This document shows, piece after piece, positions 9,551 through 18,332 of a stretch of 64,000 nt of DNA. Position 1 is the stretch's first letter, and each line of letters opens with the position of its first letter. A model generated the notes under the pieces. That model searched no databases. It was not told the origin of the DNA and was given only the letters and a program-made list of their open reading frames with translations. The translations under genes and the position numbers were made by a program. Origin of the DNA: Sinorhizobium arboris LMG 14919. Lineage in GTDB: Bacteria; Pseudomonadota; Alphaproteobacteria; Rhizobiales; Rhizobiaceae. Where the stretch lies: the NCBI RefSeq assembly GCF_000427465.1, contig NZ_KE386497.1, forward strand, positions 190,162-254,161, given 5' to 3'.

Positions 9551-9762
9551 CTAGATATCTCCAGCTTGACTTTGTGGTCGTTAAATCAGGCGATCACTTT
9601 ACTGAACCGCGGAGATCTTGGTGCGCCTCTCCTCGTGCCTACCCGGGAGTCGGCAACTATCGAAAAGGCATCCTCCGATATGAAAGAGGTCGCTTTTGGC
9701 CTGAACATACTATTGAACTTGGGGAGGTCATTACGACGACATTTGGTGTGGATGCCTAACGG
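9551..9762 (+). pseudogene. Second copy of the unknown fragment at 1-215
   Basis: The peptide with VVKSGDHF, VGNYRKGILRYE and FWPEHTI aligns with the frame at 1-215. It ends at a stop near 9759. No start or family could be assigned. It lies directly downstream of a response-regulator fragment on the same strand. Confidence 0.4.
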
Positions 9763-9800
9763 ACCAACTTTGGGCGCCAAAGCAGCAGCTTTGTTGAGCA

Positions 9801-10313
9801 TCACTGAGCCGGACGTCGCAACTCGAAGAACTGGTAATTCGTTCCATCAACGAGAACCGGCCCAACGCAGGAAAAGCCCAGACCAGTTATCATCCTAAGA
9901 GACCGAGTATTCGTCGGGCGTATAAGAGAGACCAACCGGTCGACACGTTGGGTTGCAAAGGCGAACTCGATCACAGGCTTCTGGCTTTCCGGCCCGATCC
10001 TTTTACCGCAGTGGGCTCCAAACAAGAAGCATCCGATCTCAATGTCGTTTGCATCGAAGCGGCGCAGCCCGCACCGCCCCACGAAACGCAGGTCACCATT
10101 ATTCTCTCGTTCATAGACCACCCAGAATCCAAACCCGCAGGTTTCCCACTCATGAAGATAGAGGGCCAGCCGTGCATCAGACAATTCCCGTGTTGGCGGA
10201 ATCCCCTGCATAGTCAATTCGACTACCAGCGGATCACAGTGTAGGCGATGGAGGGCATCCGCGTCCCACGGACGCAACGGGCGCATGAATAGACGTTCTG
10301 TTTCCAAGTTCAT
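9801..10313 (-). CDS. GNAT acetyltransferase, RimJ/RimL type
   Basis: About 170 residues. The start MNLETERLFMRPLRPWDADA is typical of RimJ/RimL-type N-acetyltransferases; the ATG at 10313 is preceded by GGAGTTTGAT and fits better than the in-frame ATG four codons upstream. The region that should hold the acetyl-CoA loop (R/QxxGxG/A) reads FGAHCGKRIGPESQKPVI, a poor match, and a local compensated frameshift there may have damaged it. C-terminal part IRPTNTRSLRMITGLGF is normal. It follows the alpha-oxoamine synthase at about 595 bp on the same strand. Substrate unknown; activity doubtful. Confidence 0.65.
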   Translation of the reverse strand: MNLETERLFMRPLRPWDADALHRLHCDPLVVELTMQGIPPTRELSDARLALYLHEWETCGFGFWVVYERENNGDLRFVGRCGLRRFDANDIEIGCFLFGAHCGKRIGPESQKPVIEFAFATQRVDRLVSLIRPTNTRSLRMITGLGFSCVGPVLVDGTNYQFFELRRPAQ

Positions 10314-10325
10314 ATCAAACTCCAT

Positions 10326-10907
10326 TCAATTGTAGAGATACGCGAGCAACAATCGCCGAACCTCCCTTGAAAATTGCACGATCCGGGTGTCGCATGCGCG
10401 AGCATCGCTTCGAAGCCTTCTTTGGCAGCAGATAACATTTCTCGACTTTTTTAGGCCCCGTTTGGCAAATTCGATTTGTCCCCGGAGCGGCCCAGGTGAT
10501 TGGCCCCAGCATGTTCGGCAGGACTCACAACTGAGCAGGAACGCCTTTTGTAAGTGCCTCTCAGTGCGAAACAGCCCAACCCCTGCTCTCGCAAGTCGCG
10601 AAAAAATCTACAGTCCGCCTCAACCGGTGGAGATTCATTGCGTAGCCACTCGTCGGCCGCGGTGTCTCGATACGGCGCTCCGATCGGCGGCAACCTGGGG
10701 ATCGGCCGTCATAATGTGCGATGACCATTGTATCAGGGTCGTAAAGTTGTTCTGTGCATCGAGACAATGGATGCCAATGGACGTCGGTGACATGAGCATC
10801 CTTCCCGCTCGCTACGCAGCTGGGCTTCGAAGGTATAACCTGGCGGGGCTCTGGCGAAGGCTTCGGCGGGTTGTCTCTCAGGTATCACGTAATGCTCCTC
10901 CCAGCGC
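10326..10907. other. 580-bp gap between oxoamine synthase and acetyltransferase
   Basis: Open frames exist on both strands but none has family features. No promoter, terminator or repeat was recognised. Confidence 0.4.
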
Positions 10908-12191
10908 TTAGGTTCGGTTCAGGATCTCCAACACGGCGCGTGCGACCCGGCCCACTTCGTCGTCCGAGTGGCTGGCGGTGAGGCAGATGCGCAAGCCTGC
11001 CTTTCCACGCGCAACCGTCGGAAAGAAGATTACCGACACATAATGGCCTGCCTCCAGGAGAATGCGCCCTGCGGAAATGGCCTGCTGCTCATCACCGATC
11101 TCGACCACGCGGATCGGCAGTTTCGTACCTTTATGAGCGGTGGGCAGGATAGAGTCGAACAACCGCACATTGTCCCAGAGCTTGCGTCGACGAGCGTCGG
11201 GTTCCGAGGTGCGGTGGAGTCGACTGGATCCTAAGGCGGCGCCTACAGCGGCTAGGTTGGGCGATGCTGAGAACGCATGCGCTACGGCAAAGCTTCGAAA
11301 AAGGGCTTCCTGATGCTCCGTGCCCAACATAATCAGTCCACCAGACGCCCCAAATCCTTTTCCAAGCGAGGCGGCAATTATCGTCCGGTCGCCGACCGCG
11401 CCGGCCAATTGAGATCGGGCATATCCCTCACCTTGGTGCCCAAAGAGCGAAATTCCATGAGCGTCATCGATGTAGAGGAACAGTCCATAGCGCGCTTGAA
11501 GTGTGCGTAGCGCATCAACTGGAGCCGCGCCCCCCATGGAGTAGACGCCATCGCAGATATAGGCGACGACATCGTTTTGCTGGCACAGCCGCTCCAGCGT
11601 GTCCAAGCCGTTGTGGGGGATCGTGACGACCCGAGTCTCTTCCGCGATCACCGGCTTGTGAAAGGCGAGAGTTGCGTGAGCGAGCCGATCGAAGACCATC
11701 AGCGGCTTTCGCTCTCCGGTGAGATGACCTGAGGCGATTAGGGGCAAAGCACCCATATTTGCCGCCAGTACTGAGGAGTAGGTGATAACCCTGGCGGCGA
11801 AGAGGTCGGACAAATCTTCTTCCAGATTACCGATTAGACCGAAGTTCAGCCTGGTTCGGGCACAGGACCAATGAAGCGAGCCGTATTGCTCGACGGCGGT
11901 AATCGCGCCTGCGATCACGTCAGGATGGTTGTCCAGACCAAGATATGAACACCTGACGAAATCAACGACAGCCTGACCGGCATAGTCGCCCTTTTCCAGA
12001 AGGATGGTCCTACCGTTCGTCGAACGACCGTAAACATCGATTAACCCTTGATCGCGTGCTTGTCGGAAATGCGGTTCCGCATACCCAATCACGGCCGGGG
12101 TATTGCGCACTGCACGGGTTAACGGCCCCGTCGTGCCAAGACGAGAAGCAGTACTCGGATCGGACCGAAGCTCCGAATCAGATTGAGACAT
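10908..12191 (-). CDS. Alpha-oxoamine synthase (AONS/KBL/ALAS-like, PLP-dependent)
   Basis: A 427-residue fold-type I PLP enzyme. Key motifs: DDAHGISLFGHQG with the cofactor Asp and His, and ASLGKGFGASGG with the Schiff-base lysine; the C-terminal domain with KAGLRICLTASHSDDEV is also typical. The family joins an amino acid and an acyl thioester with loss of CO2. Start ATG at 12191 follows AGAGGAAAAAGG; an upstream in-frame ATG at 12347 would place the promoter inside the gene, so I prefer 12191. A sigma-54 promoter lies at 12228-12245, about 35-50 bp upstream. Unlinked to biotin genes, so I infer a role in a special metabolite. Resembles an NGR234 y4q gene from memory. Confidence 0.85.
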   Translation of the reverse strand: MSQSDSELRSDPSTASRLGTTGPLTRAVRNTPAVIGYAEPHFRQARDQGLIDVYGRSTNGRTILLEKGDYAGQAVVDFVRCSYLGLDNHPDVIAGAITAVEQYGSLHWSCARTRLNFGLIGNLEEDLSDLFAARVITYSSVLAANMGALPLIASGHLTGERKPLMVFDRLAHATLAFHKPVIAEETRVVTIPHNGLDTLERLCQQNDVVAYICDGVYSMGGAAPVDALRTLQARYGLFLYIDDAHGISLFGHQGEGYARSQLAGAVGDRTIIAASLGKGFGASGGLIMLGTEHQEALFRSFAVAHAFSASPNLAAVGAALGSSRLHRTSEPDARRRKLWDNVRLFDSILPTAHKGTKLPIRVVEIGDEQQAISAGRILLEAGHYVSVIFFPTVARGKAGLRICLTASHSDDEVGRVARAVLEILNRT

Positions 12192-12227
12192 AACCTTTTT
12201 CCTCTGCGACAGGGCTTGGAGAAGACC

Positions 12228-12245
12228 AAGCATGCACCGTGCCAA
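12228..12245 (-). promoter_or_regulatory. Sigma-54 (RpoN) promoter upstream of alpha-oxoamine synthase
   Basis: Read on the minus strand: TTGGCACGGTGCATGCTT, with perfect TTGGCACG, exact GG/GC spacing and a -12 box of ATGC. It shares the first ten bases and the ATGC box with the MFS promoter. The predicted start near 12219 leaves a short leader with a good ribosome site before the ATG at 12191. Confidence 0.75.
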
Positions 12246-12308
12246 CGGAGAAATCCTTTTCAAAACAATGTTATGGTTGCAAACAACTTTCTTGCGTGTT
12301 CGACAATT

Positions 12309-12324
12309 TGGAACGTTAACGACA
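12309..12324. promoter_or_regulatory. Imperfect NifA-type site upstream of alpha-oxoamine synthase
   Basis: TGGAACGTTAACGACA matches TGT-N10-ACA at five of six key bases and has a palindromic centre AACGTTAACG. It is centred about 74 bp upstream of the -24 element at 12242-12243. A second candidate, TGT-N11-ACA at 12269-12285, has wrong spacing. Confidence 0.4.
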
Positions 12325-12369
12325 AAAACGTAGAACACTGAGCGCACCCAGCGCTCAGCCTATCGAAGT

Positions 12370-12960
12370 TCTTACGCCCGTGCGGGAAGCTTGCGTTTGT
12401 TCGCCATCACCTCACTTTGCCTGACCATTTCGAGAGCCTGTTGGCTGTCTGCGGCTAGTAGCGCGATCCGTCCCTTAGGAAGATCGCTGCGCGCCCTGAT
12501 GAATATCCGCTTGGAGAACAGGTCCTACTCAATCGAGCGCGCTCGAGGCGCTTCGGATTGATCGGGGTGTCCTGCTTCTTCGTCTTCCTGTGTGCTCGGA
12601 TTGCGTTACCGATGTGCGTGCGTTGGCGAACCAGAAAATCCGAGTGCGGTGAAGAACCAGAACCGATGAGCAGGCTTCGCTCTTGATGGCGACAACCCGC
12701 ATGGAGGGGCGCGTCACGGCTTCACAGATGGCGGCTGCGTCCGCACTATTCGTCTTCCCGCGCTTCACGTAAGGCTACACATAGGATGGCGGCATCAGCC
12801 GTACGTCATGCCCCATCTCCTGAAGCCTGCGTCCCAGTCGTGAGAACCGACGCAAACCTCATGCCGATCAGGCATGGCGGACCCTTTTGGAAAAATGCGA
12901 GCAATTGGCTGCGGCGAAGCTGGCGGCGGACGATAGGCATGAAATTCTTGCCTGCCGTGC
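12370..12960 (-). pseudogene. IS110-family transposase remnant
   Basis: Minus-strand frames give, in order from about 12960 down, RRSQLLAFFQKGPPCLIGM, LQEMGHDVRLMPPSYV and KRGKTNSADAAAICEAVTRP, the N-terminal half of an IS110-family transposase, with stops and frameshifts. It separates the oxoamine synthase from the ThDP/aminotransferase operon. Confidence 0.75.
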
Positions 12961-13084
12961 CGGCATTGTTCCACATTCGCAGGATAGTTCGAGTATGCGT
13001 TACGCTGCATATCGGTGTGCCACCATGTTGTTTCGGAACCGATCCTCCGGTTTAGCACGATACAGACGGCCTCAGGGAAAGCCG

Positions 13085-13450
13085 CCATACGCCCATCGTT
13101 GATAACGGCGCCTGACTCGGTCGTGTAGCGCAGTGTGGGTGAACCCAAGAAAGTCGACCGTTTCAGGGCGGCGTTGCCTCCGGCGTGCACGGCGCTCGGC
13201 CGCTATGGTCCAAATTCCAGAATACGCCTCTTCTCCTCATACAGCGAGAGGCCGAACTTCACCATCCGCTCATGCAGTGCATTGAGAAAGCGCGAGCCCA
13301 CGACGCTGTCGGCCGCTTAACAGACGACGATGACATCCCCATTGATCTGCTTCGCCACTGATGGGATCCAGAGAGCAAAGACGTAGTGCAGATAAGATTG
13401 GCGCGGAGCGGCGAGATCACCGCGGCTTGCGGCGTACCTAGCCCGCGCTA
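13085..13450 (-). pseudogene. Group II intron reverse transcriptase/maturase remnant
   Basis: Minus-strand frames reproduce the order of a bacterial group II intron protein: GTPQAAVISPL, LHYVFALW, a degenerate GDVIVV, FGLSLYEEKRRILEFGP, and PETVDFLGFTHT. The YADD catalytic box is lost to a stop and frameshift. No intact intron domain V was sought in detail. Confidence 0.7.
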
Positions 13451-13728
13451 CGCACTTCGATCCACTTTTGACAACGGCAGCTGTCAGCCACTAGCGTATC
13501 AAATCGCAAGATCGGTCTGCAATCCTGTGCTCGAGAAACCGCATCATGCTTATGGTGACGACGCGGCCGCGGTAGAAGGTGAGCGTCTCCTCGTTCGCCT
13601 CTCCGACCGTTGTATGCATGGCTCTCGCGCGTCAAGGTGTCGGATCGGGTTGGTGAACAGGTCGGTTGCGGCCATGTATACGGCGTCTGAATGTGCAACA
13701 ACGCCGAGAGCAGGAGCCATCCACACCA
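13451..13728. other. Unassigned stretch between group II intron and IS630 relics
   Basis: Minus-strand frames of 80-95 codons are open but show no family motif. It may be remains of the SDR gene or of another IS. Confidence 0.3.
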
Positions 13729-13846
13729 TCAATCGAGATGATGTTCGCCAAACTCCCTGCTGCGGAAGGCCGACGAGCGTAGCGTCGACACATGTAGGCG
13801 CCTCGGCGAAGTTCTCAAAGCGTTCAGCCCGCACGAATGCGGAACG
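13729..13846 (+). pseudogene. IS630-family transposase 3'-end fragment
   Basis: The plus-strand sequence (EMMFAKL, then pieces of the ADERSVDATW and AFSPHECAA region) matches the 3' end of the transposase gene at 38029-38974, with small deletions. It abuts and cuts off the SDR gene. Confidence 0.75.
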
Positions 13847-13849
13847 CGT

Positions 13850-14060
13850 CGGGTTCTCGTAAATCTACCACTTCGGCGATGACCTTTTCCGCGCCAAATC
13901 TGCGTGAGAGGTCCTCGCGCGCTTTTTCGACACGGGCAGGCTGTGTGCTGAAGATCGCGACGCGGTGACCGATGGCAAGAAGATGTTCGGCACAAGCGAG
14001 GCCAATGCCAGCCGTGCCACCGGTGACGACCGCGACGCGGGCAGGTGATGCCGTATTCAC
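13850..14060 (-). pseudogene. Short-chain dehydrogenase/reductase, truncated
   Basis: The first 70 or so residues are a clear SDR Rossmann start: VAVVTGGTAGIGLACAEHL (TGxxxGIG) followed by a normal cofactor loop and VVDLREPDAF. The catalytic Asn-Ser-Tyr-Lys part is missing because IS630-derived sequence begins at about 13850. Its start overlaps the stop of the ThDP enzyme by 4 bp (14057-14060), so it was the third gene of that operon. It presumably reduced a keto intermediate; it cannot work now. Confidence 0.75.
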
Positions 14061-15796
14061 GCTTCCTCCCCCAGCTTCTCAAACAACGAGATCGGCGGAA
14101 ACGCGCCAGGATCCGTGATCATGTCGATCAAAAGCGGGCCCTGTCCGGAAAGTCCGCGGTCAAGTGCTGCCCCAAGCTCGTCTGCCCGAGCGATGCGTAG
14201 TGCCGGGCACCCGCAAGCTTCTGCAACTTTCGTGTGGTCGACTGCTCTGAAGTGGCAGGCGCTCGTGTAACCCTTAAACTTCACCGTCTCGGCGTGCTTC
14301 TGAAATCCGAGGATGCCATTGTTGAGGACAACCACGGTCAGCGCGATGTCCAACCGCACTAGTGTCTCCAGTTCGGCCCAGCTATGAGCGAATCCGCCGT
14401 CCCCCACAATGGCGACGACGGGATGATCCGGACGGGCAATTTTCGCCCCTATCGCAAGAGGAAGTCCCCATCCAAGTCCAGCAAGGCCGCGCGGCGTGAT
14501 GAAGCGCATGCCCGCTTGAAGGCTGCGGAGCTGTCCGGTTACCCAGAATGACGAGTAACTGGCGTCGGTGACCATGGTCGTTTCGGGGGTTAGACGCGCC
14601 TGGAGTTCGCGCATGAGAAACTCAGGCCGGATTGGGCCTTCGTTACGATGCGCCACGGCGTGGCGGTCTTCTTCGAACGCCCGCCAAGCCGCTGCGATTC
14701 TCGCCTCGACGCTTGCTCTCGCTCGCTGGCGAACAGCCAAAGACTGCGACGCGATCGCTTCACGGAGCGCACGCAGTGTTTCAGCGGCCGTACCCACGAG
14801 CCGCAGAGCTTCATAGGTGCGCCCGATCTCACCTGGATCGATGTCGATATGCACGATCTTGGCTCCCTGTGGAACCAAGCGCCAGTTATCCGTTCCGTTC
14901 TGGTTGGTACGCGTTCCGACGAGCAAAACGAGGTCGGCCTCGTCGAGAAGGAGCCGACTGTGGCGACCAAGGGATCGGGGACCAACAAGAGATCCCAAGA
15001 CACCCGCGGACAAAGGATGATGTTCGTCCACTGCGCCCTTGCCCATATTCGTCGTGAACACCGGTAGCGACGCCATTTCCTGCAACTGGGCGAGCTCCGC
15101 CGCGCCGCCGCCGGCGTGAACGCCGCCGCCTGCCAGAACCACGGGTGCGCGGGCCTCAGCTATGGCGCGCGCCGCTTCCGCGATCGTCGCGGCGTCCGGC
15201 TGCGAGCAATCTAGCGGCCAATGACCGAGGCTAGCGCGACGTTCGAATGTTGGAACGGATGCCTTTTCGCGCAAGAGGTCAGCGGGAAGCAGCAGCACCG
15301 CCGGCCCGGGCCGGCCGGAAGCGGCGGCTGTGAAGGCCGCGTCAATGTAATCATCAATGCGCTCAGCAACCACCACTCGACGGATCCATTTGGCGCAGGC
15401 CTGGAACAACGCAATGTGATCGAGTTCCTGAAACGCATTGCGGTCGGCCTGATCGCGTTCAACCTCCTGCACCAGAGCCACGACCGGCACACTGGCCTTG
15501 AACGCTTCAGCCAATGGCGGGACGAGCAAAGTTGCTGCCGGACCATTTTGAGCCGCGGCCACGGCAACTTTGCCAGAGCGACGCGCATAGCCGTCAGCCA
15601 TAGCCCCGCCCATGTTTTCCTGCCGATAGGAGACCTGCCTGATACCAATCCTTTCCGCTGCAAGAATCACGGCCGAGGGAAGGCTCTGAGCAAAGATGGC
15701 CTCCACGCCATGGCGTTGGAGAACGCGAGCTACGCGTTCTGCTACGGTCATTTCAGAAGCGCCTATCGATTCGTTCCGTTGAGTAGAAGAATTCAA
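14057..15796 (-). CDS. Thiamine-diphosphate enzyme, acetolactate synthase-like
   Basis: A 579-residue protein with all three ThDP-enzyme domains: N-terminal pyrimidine-binding domain with catalytic Glu in SYRQENMGGAMADGYAR (about 57-73), central DHS-like domain with VLLVGTRTNQNG, and C-terminal PP domain with GDGGFAHSWAELETLV and VVVLNN (GDG-x-NN motif). Closest in type to acetolactate synthase, benzaldehyde lyase and related carboligases; no regulatory subunit gene is nearby, so housekeeping branched-chain synthesis is unlikely. A TTG at 15796, preceded by GAGGGGG and one base after the stop of the aminotransferase, fits translational coupling; ATG at 15751 is an alternative. I infer that it forms an acyloin or decarboxylates a keto acid in the cluster pathway. 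Confidence 0.85.
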   Translation of the reverse strand: MNSSTQRNESIGASEMTVAERVARVLQRHGVEAIFAQSLPSAVILAAERIGIRQVSYRQENMGGAMADGYARRSGKVAVAAAQNGPAATLLVPPLAEAFKASVPVVALVQEVERDQADRNAFQELDHIALFQACAKWIRRVVVAERIDDYIDAAFTAAASGRPGPAVLLLPADLLREKASVPTFERRASLGHWPLDCSQPDAATIAEAARAIAEARAPVVLAGGGVHAGGGAAELAQLQEMASLPVFTTNMGKGAVDEHHPLSAGVLGSLVGPRSLGRHSRLLLDEADLVLLVGTRTNQNGTDNWRLVPQGAKIVHIDIDPGEIGRTYEALRLVGTAAETLRALREAIASQSLAVRQRARASVEARIAAAWRAFEEDRHAVAHRNEGPIRPEFLMRELQARLTPETTMVTDASYSSFWVTGQLRSLQAGMRFITPRGLAGLGWGLPLAIGAKIARPDHPVVAIVGDGGFAHSWAELETLVRLDIALTVVVLNNGILGFQKHAETVKFKGYTSACHFRAVDHTKVAEACGCPALRIARADELGAALDRGLSGQGPLLIDMITDPGAFPPISLFEKLGEEA

Positions 15797-15797
15797 T

Positions 15798-17156
15798 TTA
15801 CCGAGCCCCCTCGTTCGTAGACGGCGTGGTCGCTAGGAACCGCTCAAAAACGTTTGCAATCTTATCAATCTCGGCATCAGACATTGCCGTCGACAAGCAA
15901 GCCGCAGCGCCGACAGGAAGGATGATGCCTTCATTGCTGAAGAAGCGGCTCATTGCCTTTATGGTGGCAGCTTCGTCCGGCGAAGGATAAGTTTCGCGGT
16001 AGTCGCGCGGCAGTGTCTGTTTTGGATGAATGCGAAAGAGCGAAGCCGCGCCGCTGATGACAAAATGCGCCTGGTGGCGGGCGATCGCAGCAGTAAGGGC
16101 GGCGCGCAACCGGTCCCCCATTGCCTCTAGGCGATCAAATGCTGCCTCAGTCATGGCCTCCATGCTGACCCGACCGGCCACCATGGACACCGGATTTGCG
16201 GAGAAGGTGCCGCCCTGGGCCACCTTGGCTCGGTCAGTGGATCCATCGAACACACTCATCACCCGGCGCGATCCGCCGATGGCGCCGACGGGGAATCCAC
16301 CACCGATGATTTTCCCAGCGGCAATCAGATCCGGTTCAATGCCATAGCGTGCGGAAGATCCCCGATAGCTTTGGCGGAGATTAAGGACTTCATCGCACAC
16401 GACAAGAATGCCATGCTGACGCGCCGTTTCTATAACAGCCGTGATAAACTCCGGATCCGGCGGAATAAGGCCACCGCGGCTTGGCATCGGGTCAAGCAAG
16501 ATGCAGGCTAACCGATCAGCAGCAGCGGCAATCCGGCGGCGGGCGCCCTCAGCATCATTGCAGCGAAGAATGACGACCTCATCGGCGACCGATACTGGCG
16601 TGCCGACGTAGGCCGATACGGCAGCCGGCGCGCCCGGCGATCCCCATGTTGACGGCGTCCCACCTTGCCCTGCTTCCGCCCAATCATACGAACCGTGATA
16701 AGCCCCCTCAACCTTAGCAATGCAAGAACGCCCGGTGAAGGCACGCGCCGCCTTGATGGCGAACATTACGGCCTCGGTACCGGTATTGACGAAGCGGATC
16801 TGGTCGATCGCCGGAATACGATCAATCAGCACTTCGGCAAGATCGATCTCGTGCACAGTTGGATTGGAAAAACAGGTGCCATCACGGAGAAGACGAGACA
16901 CCGCATCCATCACCGGCGCAAAACCGTGCCCGTGGATCAGGGTGGTGAAGTTGTTGTTGAGATCGAGAAAGCGCTGCCCGTCCACGTCAATCAGATACGC
17001 CCCCTCGCCTTTCAGCACGTATCGCGGCGTCGGATCACGCTCAACCGTGGCACGGGTCGTGCCGTCTGGGAAAACGCTCCGGCCGCGGGCGAATAATCGC
17101 TCTGATTGGGCGTTCGGCAAGGCATTGTCGGGTGACGTCGGATTCTCATGCAACAT
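15798..17156 (-). CDS. Class III aminotransferase, glutamate-1-semialdehyde aminomutase-like
   Basis: About 452 residues. PLP motifs: NTGTEAVMFAIKAARAFTGR, CDEVLNLRQSYRG and the Schiff-base lysine in LIAAGKIIGGGFPVGAIGG. The G-GG-FPVGA pattern is typical of HemL-like enzymes that move or transfer amino groups. The ATG at 17156 has GGAG 10 bp upstream; the in-frame extension to 17360 lacks family similarity. First gene of an operon with the ThDP enzyme (1 bp gap) and the truncated SDR (4 bp overlap). With them it likely forms an amino ketone or amino alcohol from a keto acid. Not the essential hemL, to judge from context. Confidence 0.85.
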   Translation of the reverse strand: MLHENPTSPDNALPNAQSERLFARGRSVFPDGTTRATVERDPTPRYVLKGEGAYLIDVDGQRFLDLNNNFTTLIHGHGFAPVMDAVSRLLRDGTCFSNPTVHEIDLAEVLIDRIPAIDQIRFVNTGTEAVMFAIKAARAFTGRSCIAKVEGAYHGSYDWAEAGQGGTPSTWGSPGAPAAVSAYVGTPVSVADEVVILRCNDAEGARRRIAAAADRLACILLDPMPSRGGLIPPDPEFITAVIETARQHGILVVCDEVLNLRQSYRGSSARYGIEPDLIAAGKIIGGGFPVGAIGGSRRVMSVFDGSTDRAKVAQGGTFSANPVSMVAGRVSMEAMTEAAFDRLEAMGDRLRAALTAAIARHQAHFVISGAASLFRIHPKQTLPRDYRETYPSPDEAATIKAMSRFFSNEGIILPVGAAACLSTAMSDAEIDKIANVFERFLATTPSTNEGAR

Positions 17157-18332
17157 AAAAGGGATCTCCACCGGTGAATGTGCGAAACGTTGTCCGTTTC
17201 CGTCGCGTTGGTGCACCATAACTATCGAAGCGGGACAAAAGACCGGCGGCCCCTCGTAGTGCAGACGATGCGCATGCCAAATTCTTCGGGAACCTCCTTC
17301 ATCACGTTGTGTCGCGGCCGAGTTCGGTCGGGCAAGAGTCGACGAAGGTGCGCACGCCATACGTTAGTGCGCAGTTGCACCTGCCGCCGGACTGCCCCGC
17401 CGATGAAATCCGCACATCAAATTTCGCAAGCGGATCGCGCCGGGAAAGGCAACGAACAGATGCCGCTACATCAGTGTGCGACGCGGGTGCTTGACAGGGA
17501 TCGGTCGTGTCACCGTTTGCATCATCATGCGTCGAAACTCCACTTGTTGTTGCATGCTGCATTGAAGAGGGCCATGCAATTGCTGGATTGGCAACCCACT
17601 AAGTCTGGTAGTGCAATAATCACCAGCGGGACACCGCCGAACGATTACACCCAGCCGCTGATAAATAACTTATGTAGGACGCGATCCTAATGCGCTTTAC
17701 CGACAGGACGTCGCAGAACTGTGGTTCGTTCGAGTCTCGATCGTAGGAGGCAACCGCTTTGCGGCGGCAGCTGCCGGCCTTGTGACGATCAGTCGCGCGG
17801 TTTACCGGGGCGCTCCGGCAGATTGCGTCTTCGTCTTTGGCCCCTTACCTTGCCGAGAGATAACCCCTTCGGGATCGAAGCCGGCAAAGGTAGTCAGCGT
17901 GGACTCGAGGAACAACAACATCTGCACGATCCGGGGGAAATTCCTGAAGTCGTCGACGATGAAGCCGAGGATGCCGATATAGCGGGTCTTCATAACGGGG
18001 GCCCTGGATGACGACGTCCCCATCCACAGCTCAGCCCCAGAGAGACCGGCAAGCATGACATTCATCGCGATCATTGTTGAGGAGAGAAGCGCGGCTCGAT
18101 TGCAATATATCGAAGCCTCGATGTTCGCCTCGGCTCCGATGGGGAGCCGGCGAAGGGTGGCCATTGCTTGTTTGATCGAATACCCGCCTCGCAATGACGT
18201 TGAGTTGCTTGCCGTCTCGGCGGATGCAGCAAAAAAGGTGGTCGGCCGGTCAACTACAAAAGATGATAGTTGTCCTCTGCTGCCACAGGCTTGTACGTAC
18301 CGTGAGGCTGAAACTAAGGCAGGCACTAAGCA
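17157..18332. other. 1.2-kb intergenic region between divergent genes
   Basis: No NifA-type site or sigma-54 promoter was found upstream of the aminotransferase. A minus-strand open frame (17802-18326) contains a hydrophobic, protein-like stretch (MKTRYIGILGFIVDDFRNFP) but I recognise no family and the upstream part looks random. A small palindrome, TAGGACGCGATCCTA, lies at about 17675. Probably degraded sequence plus promoters for the flanking genes. Confidence 0.4.

Noticed and set aside
12269-12285. TGT-N11-ACA as a NifA site
   Set aside because: Spacer is 11 instead of 10 and it lies only about 35 bp from the -24 element.
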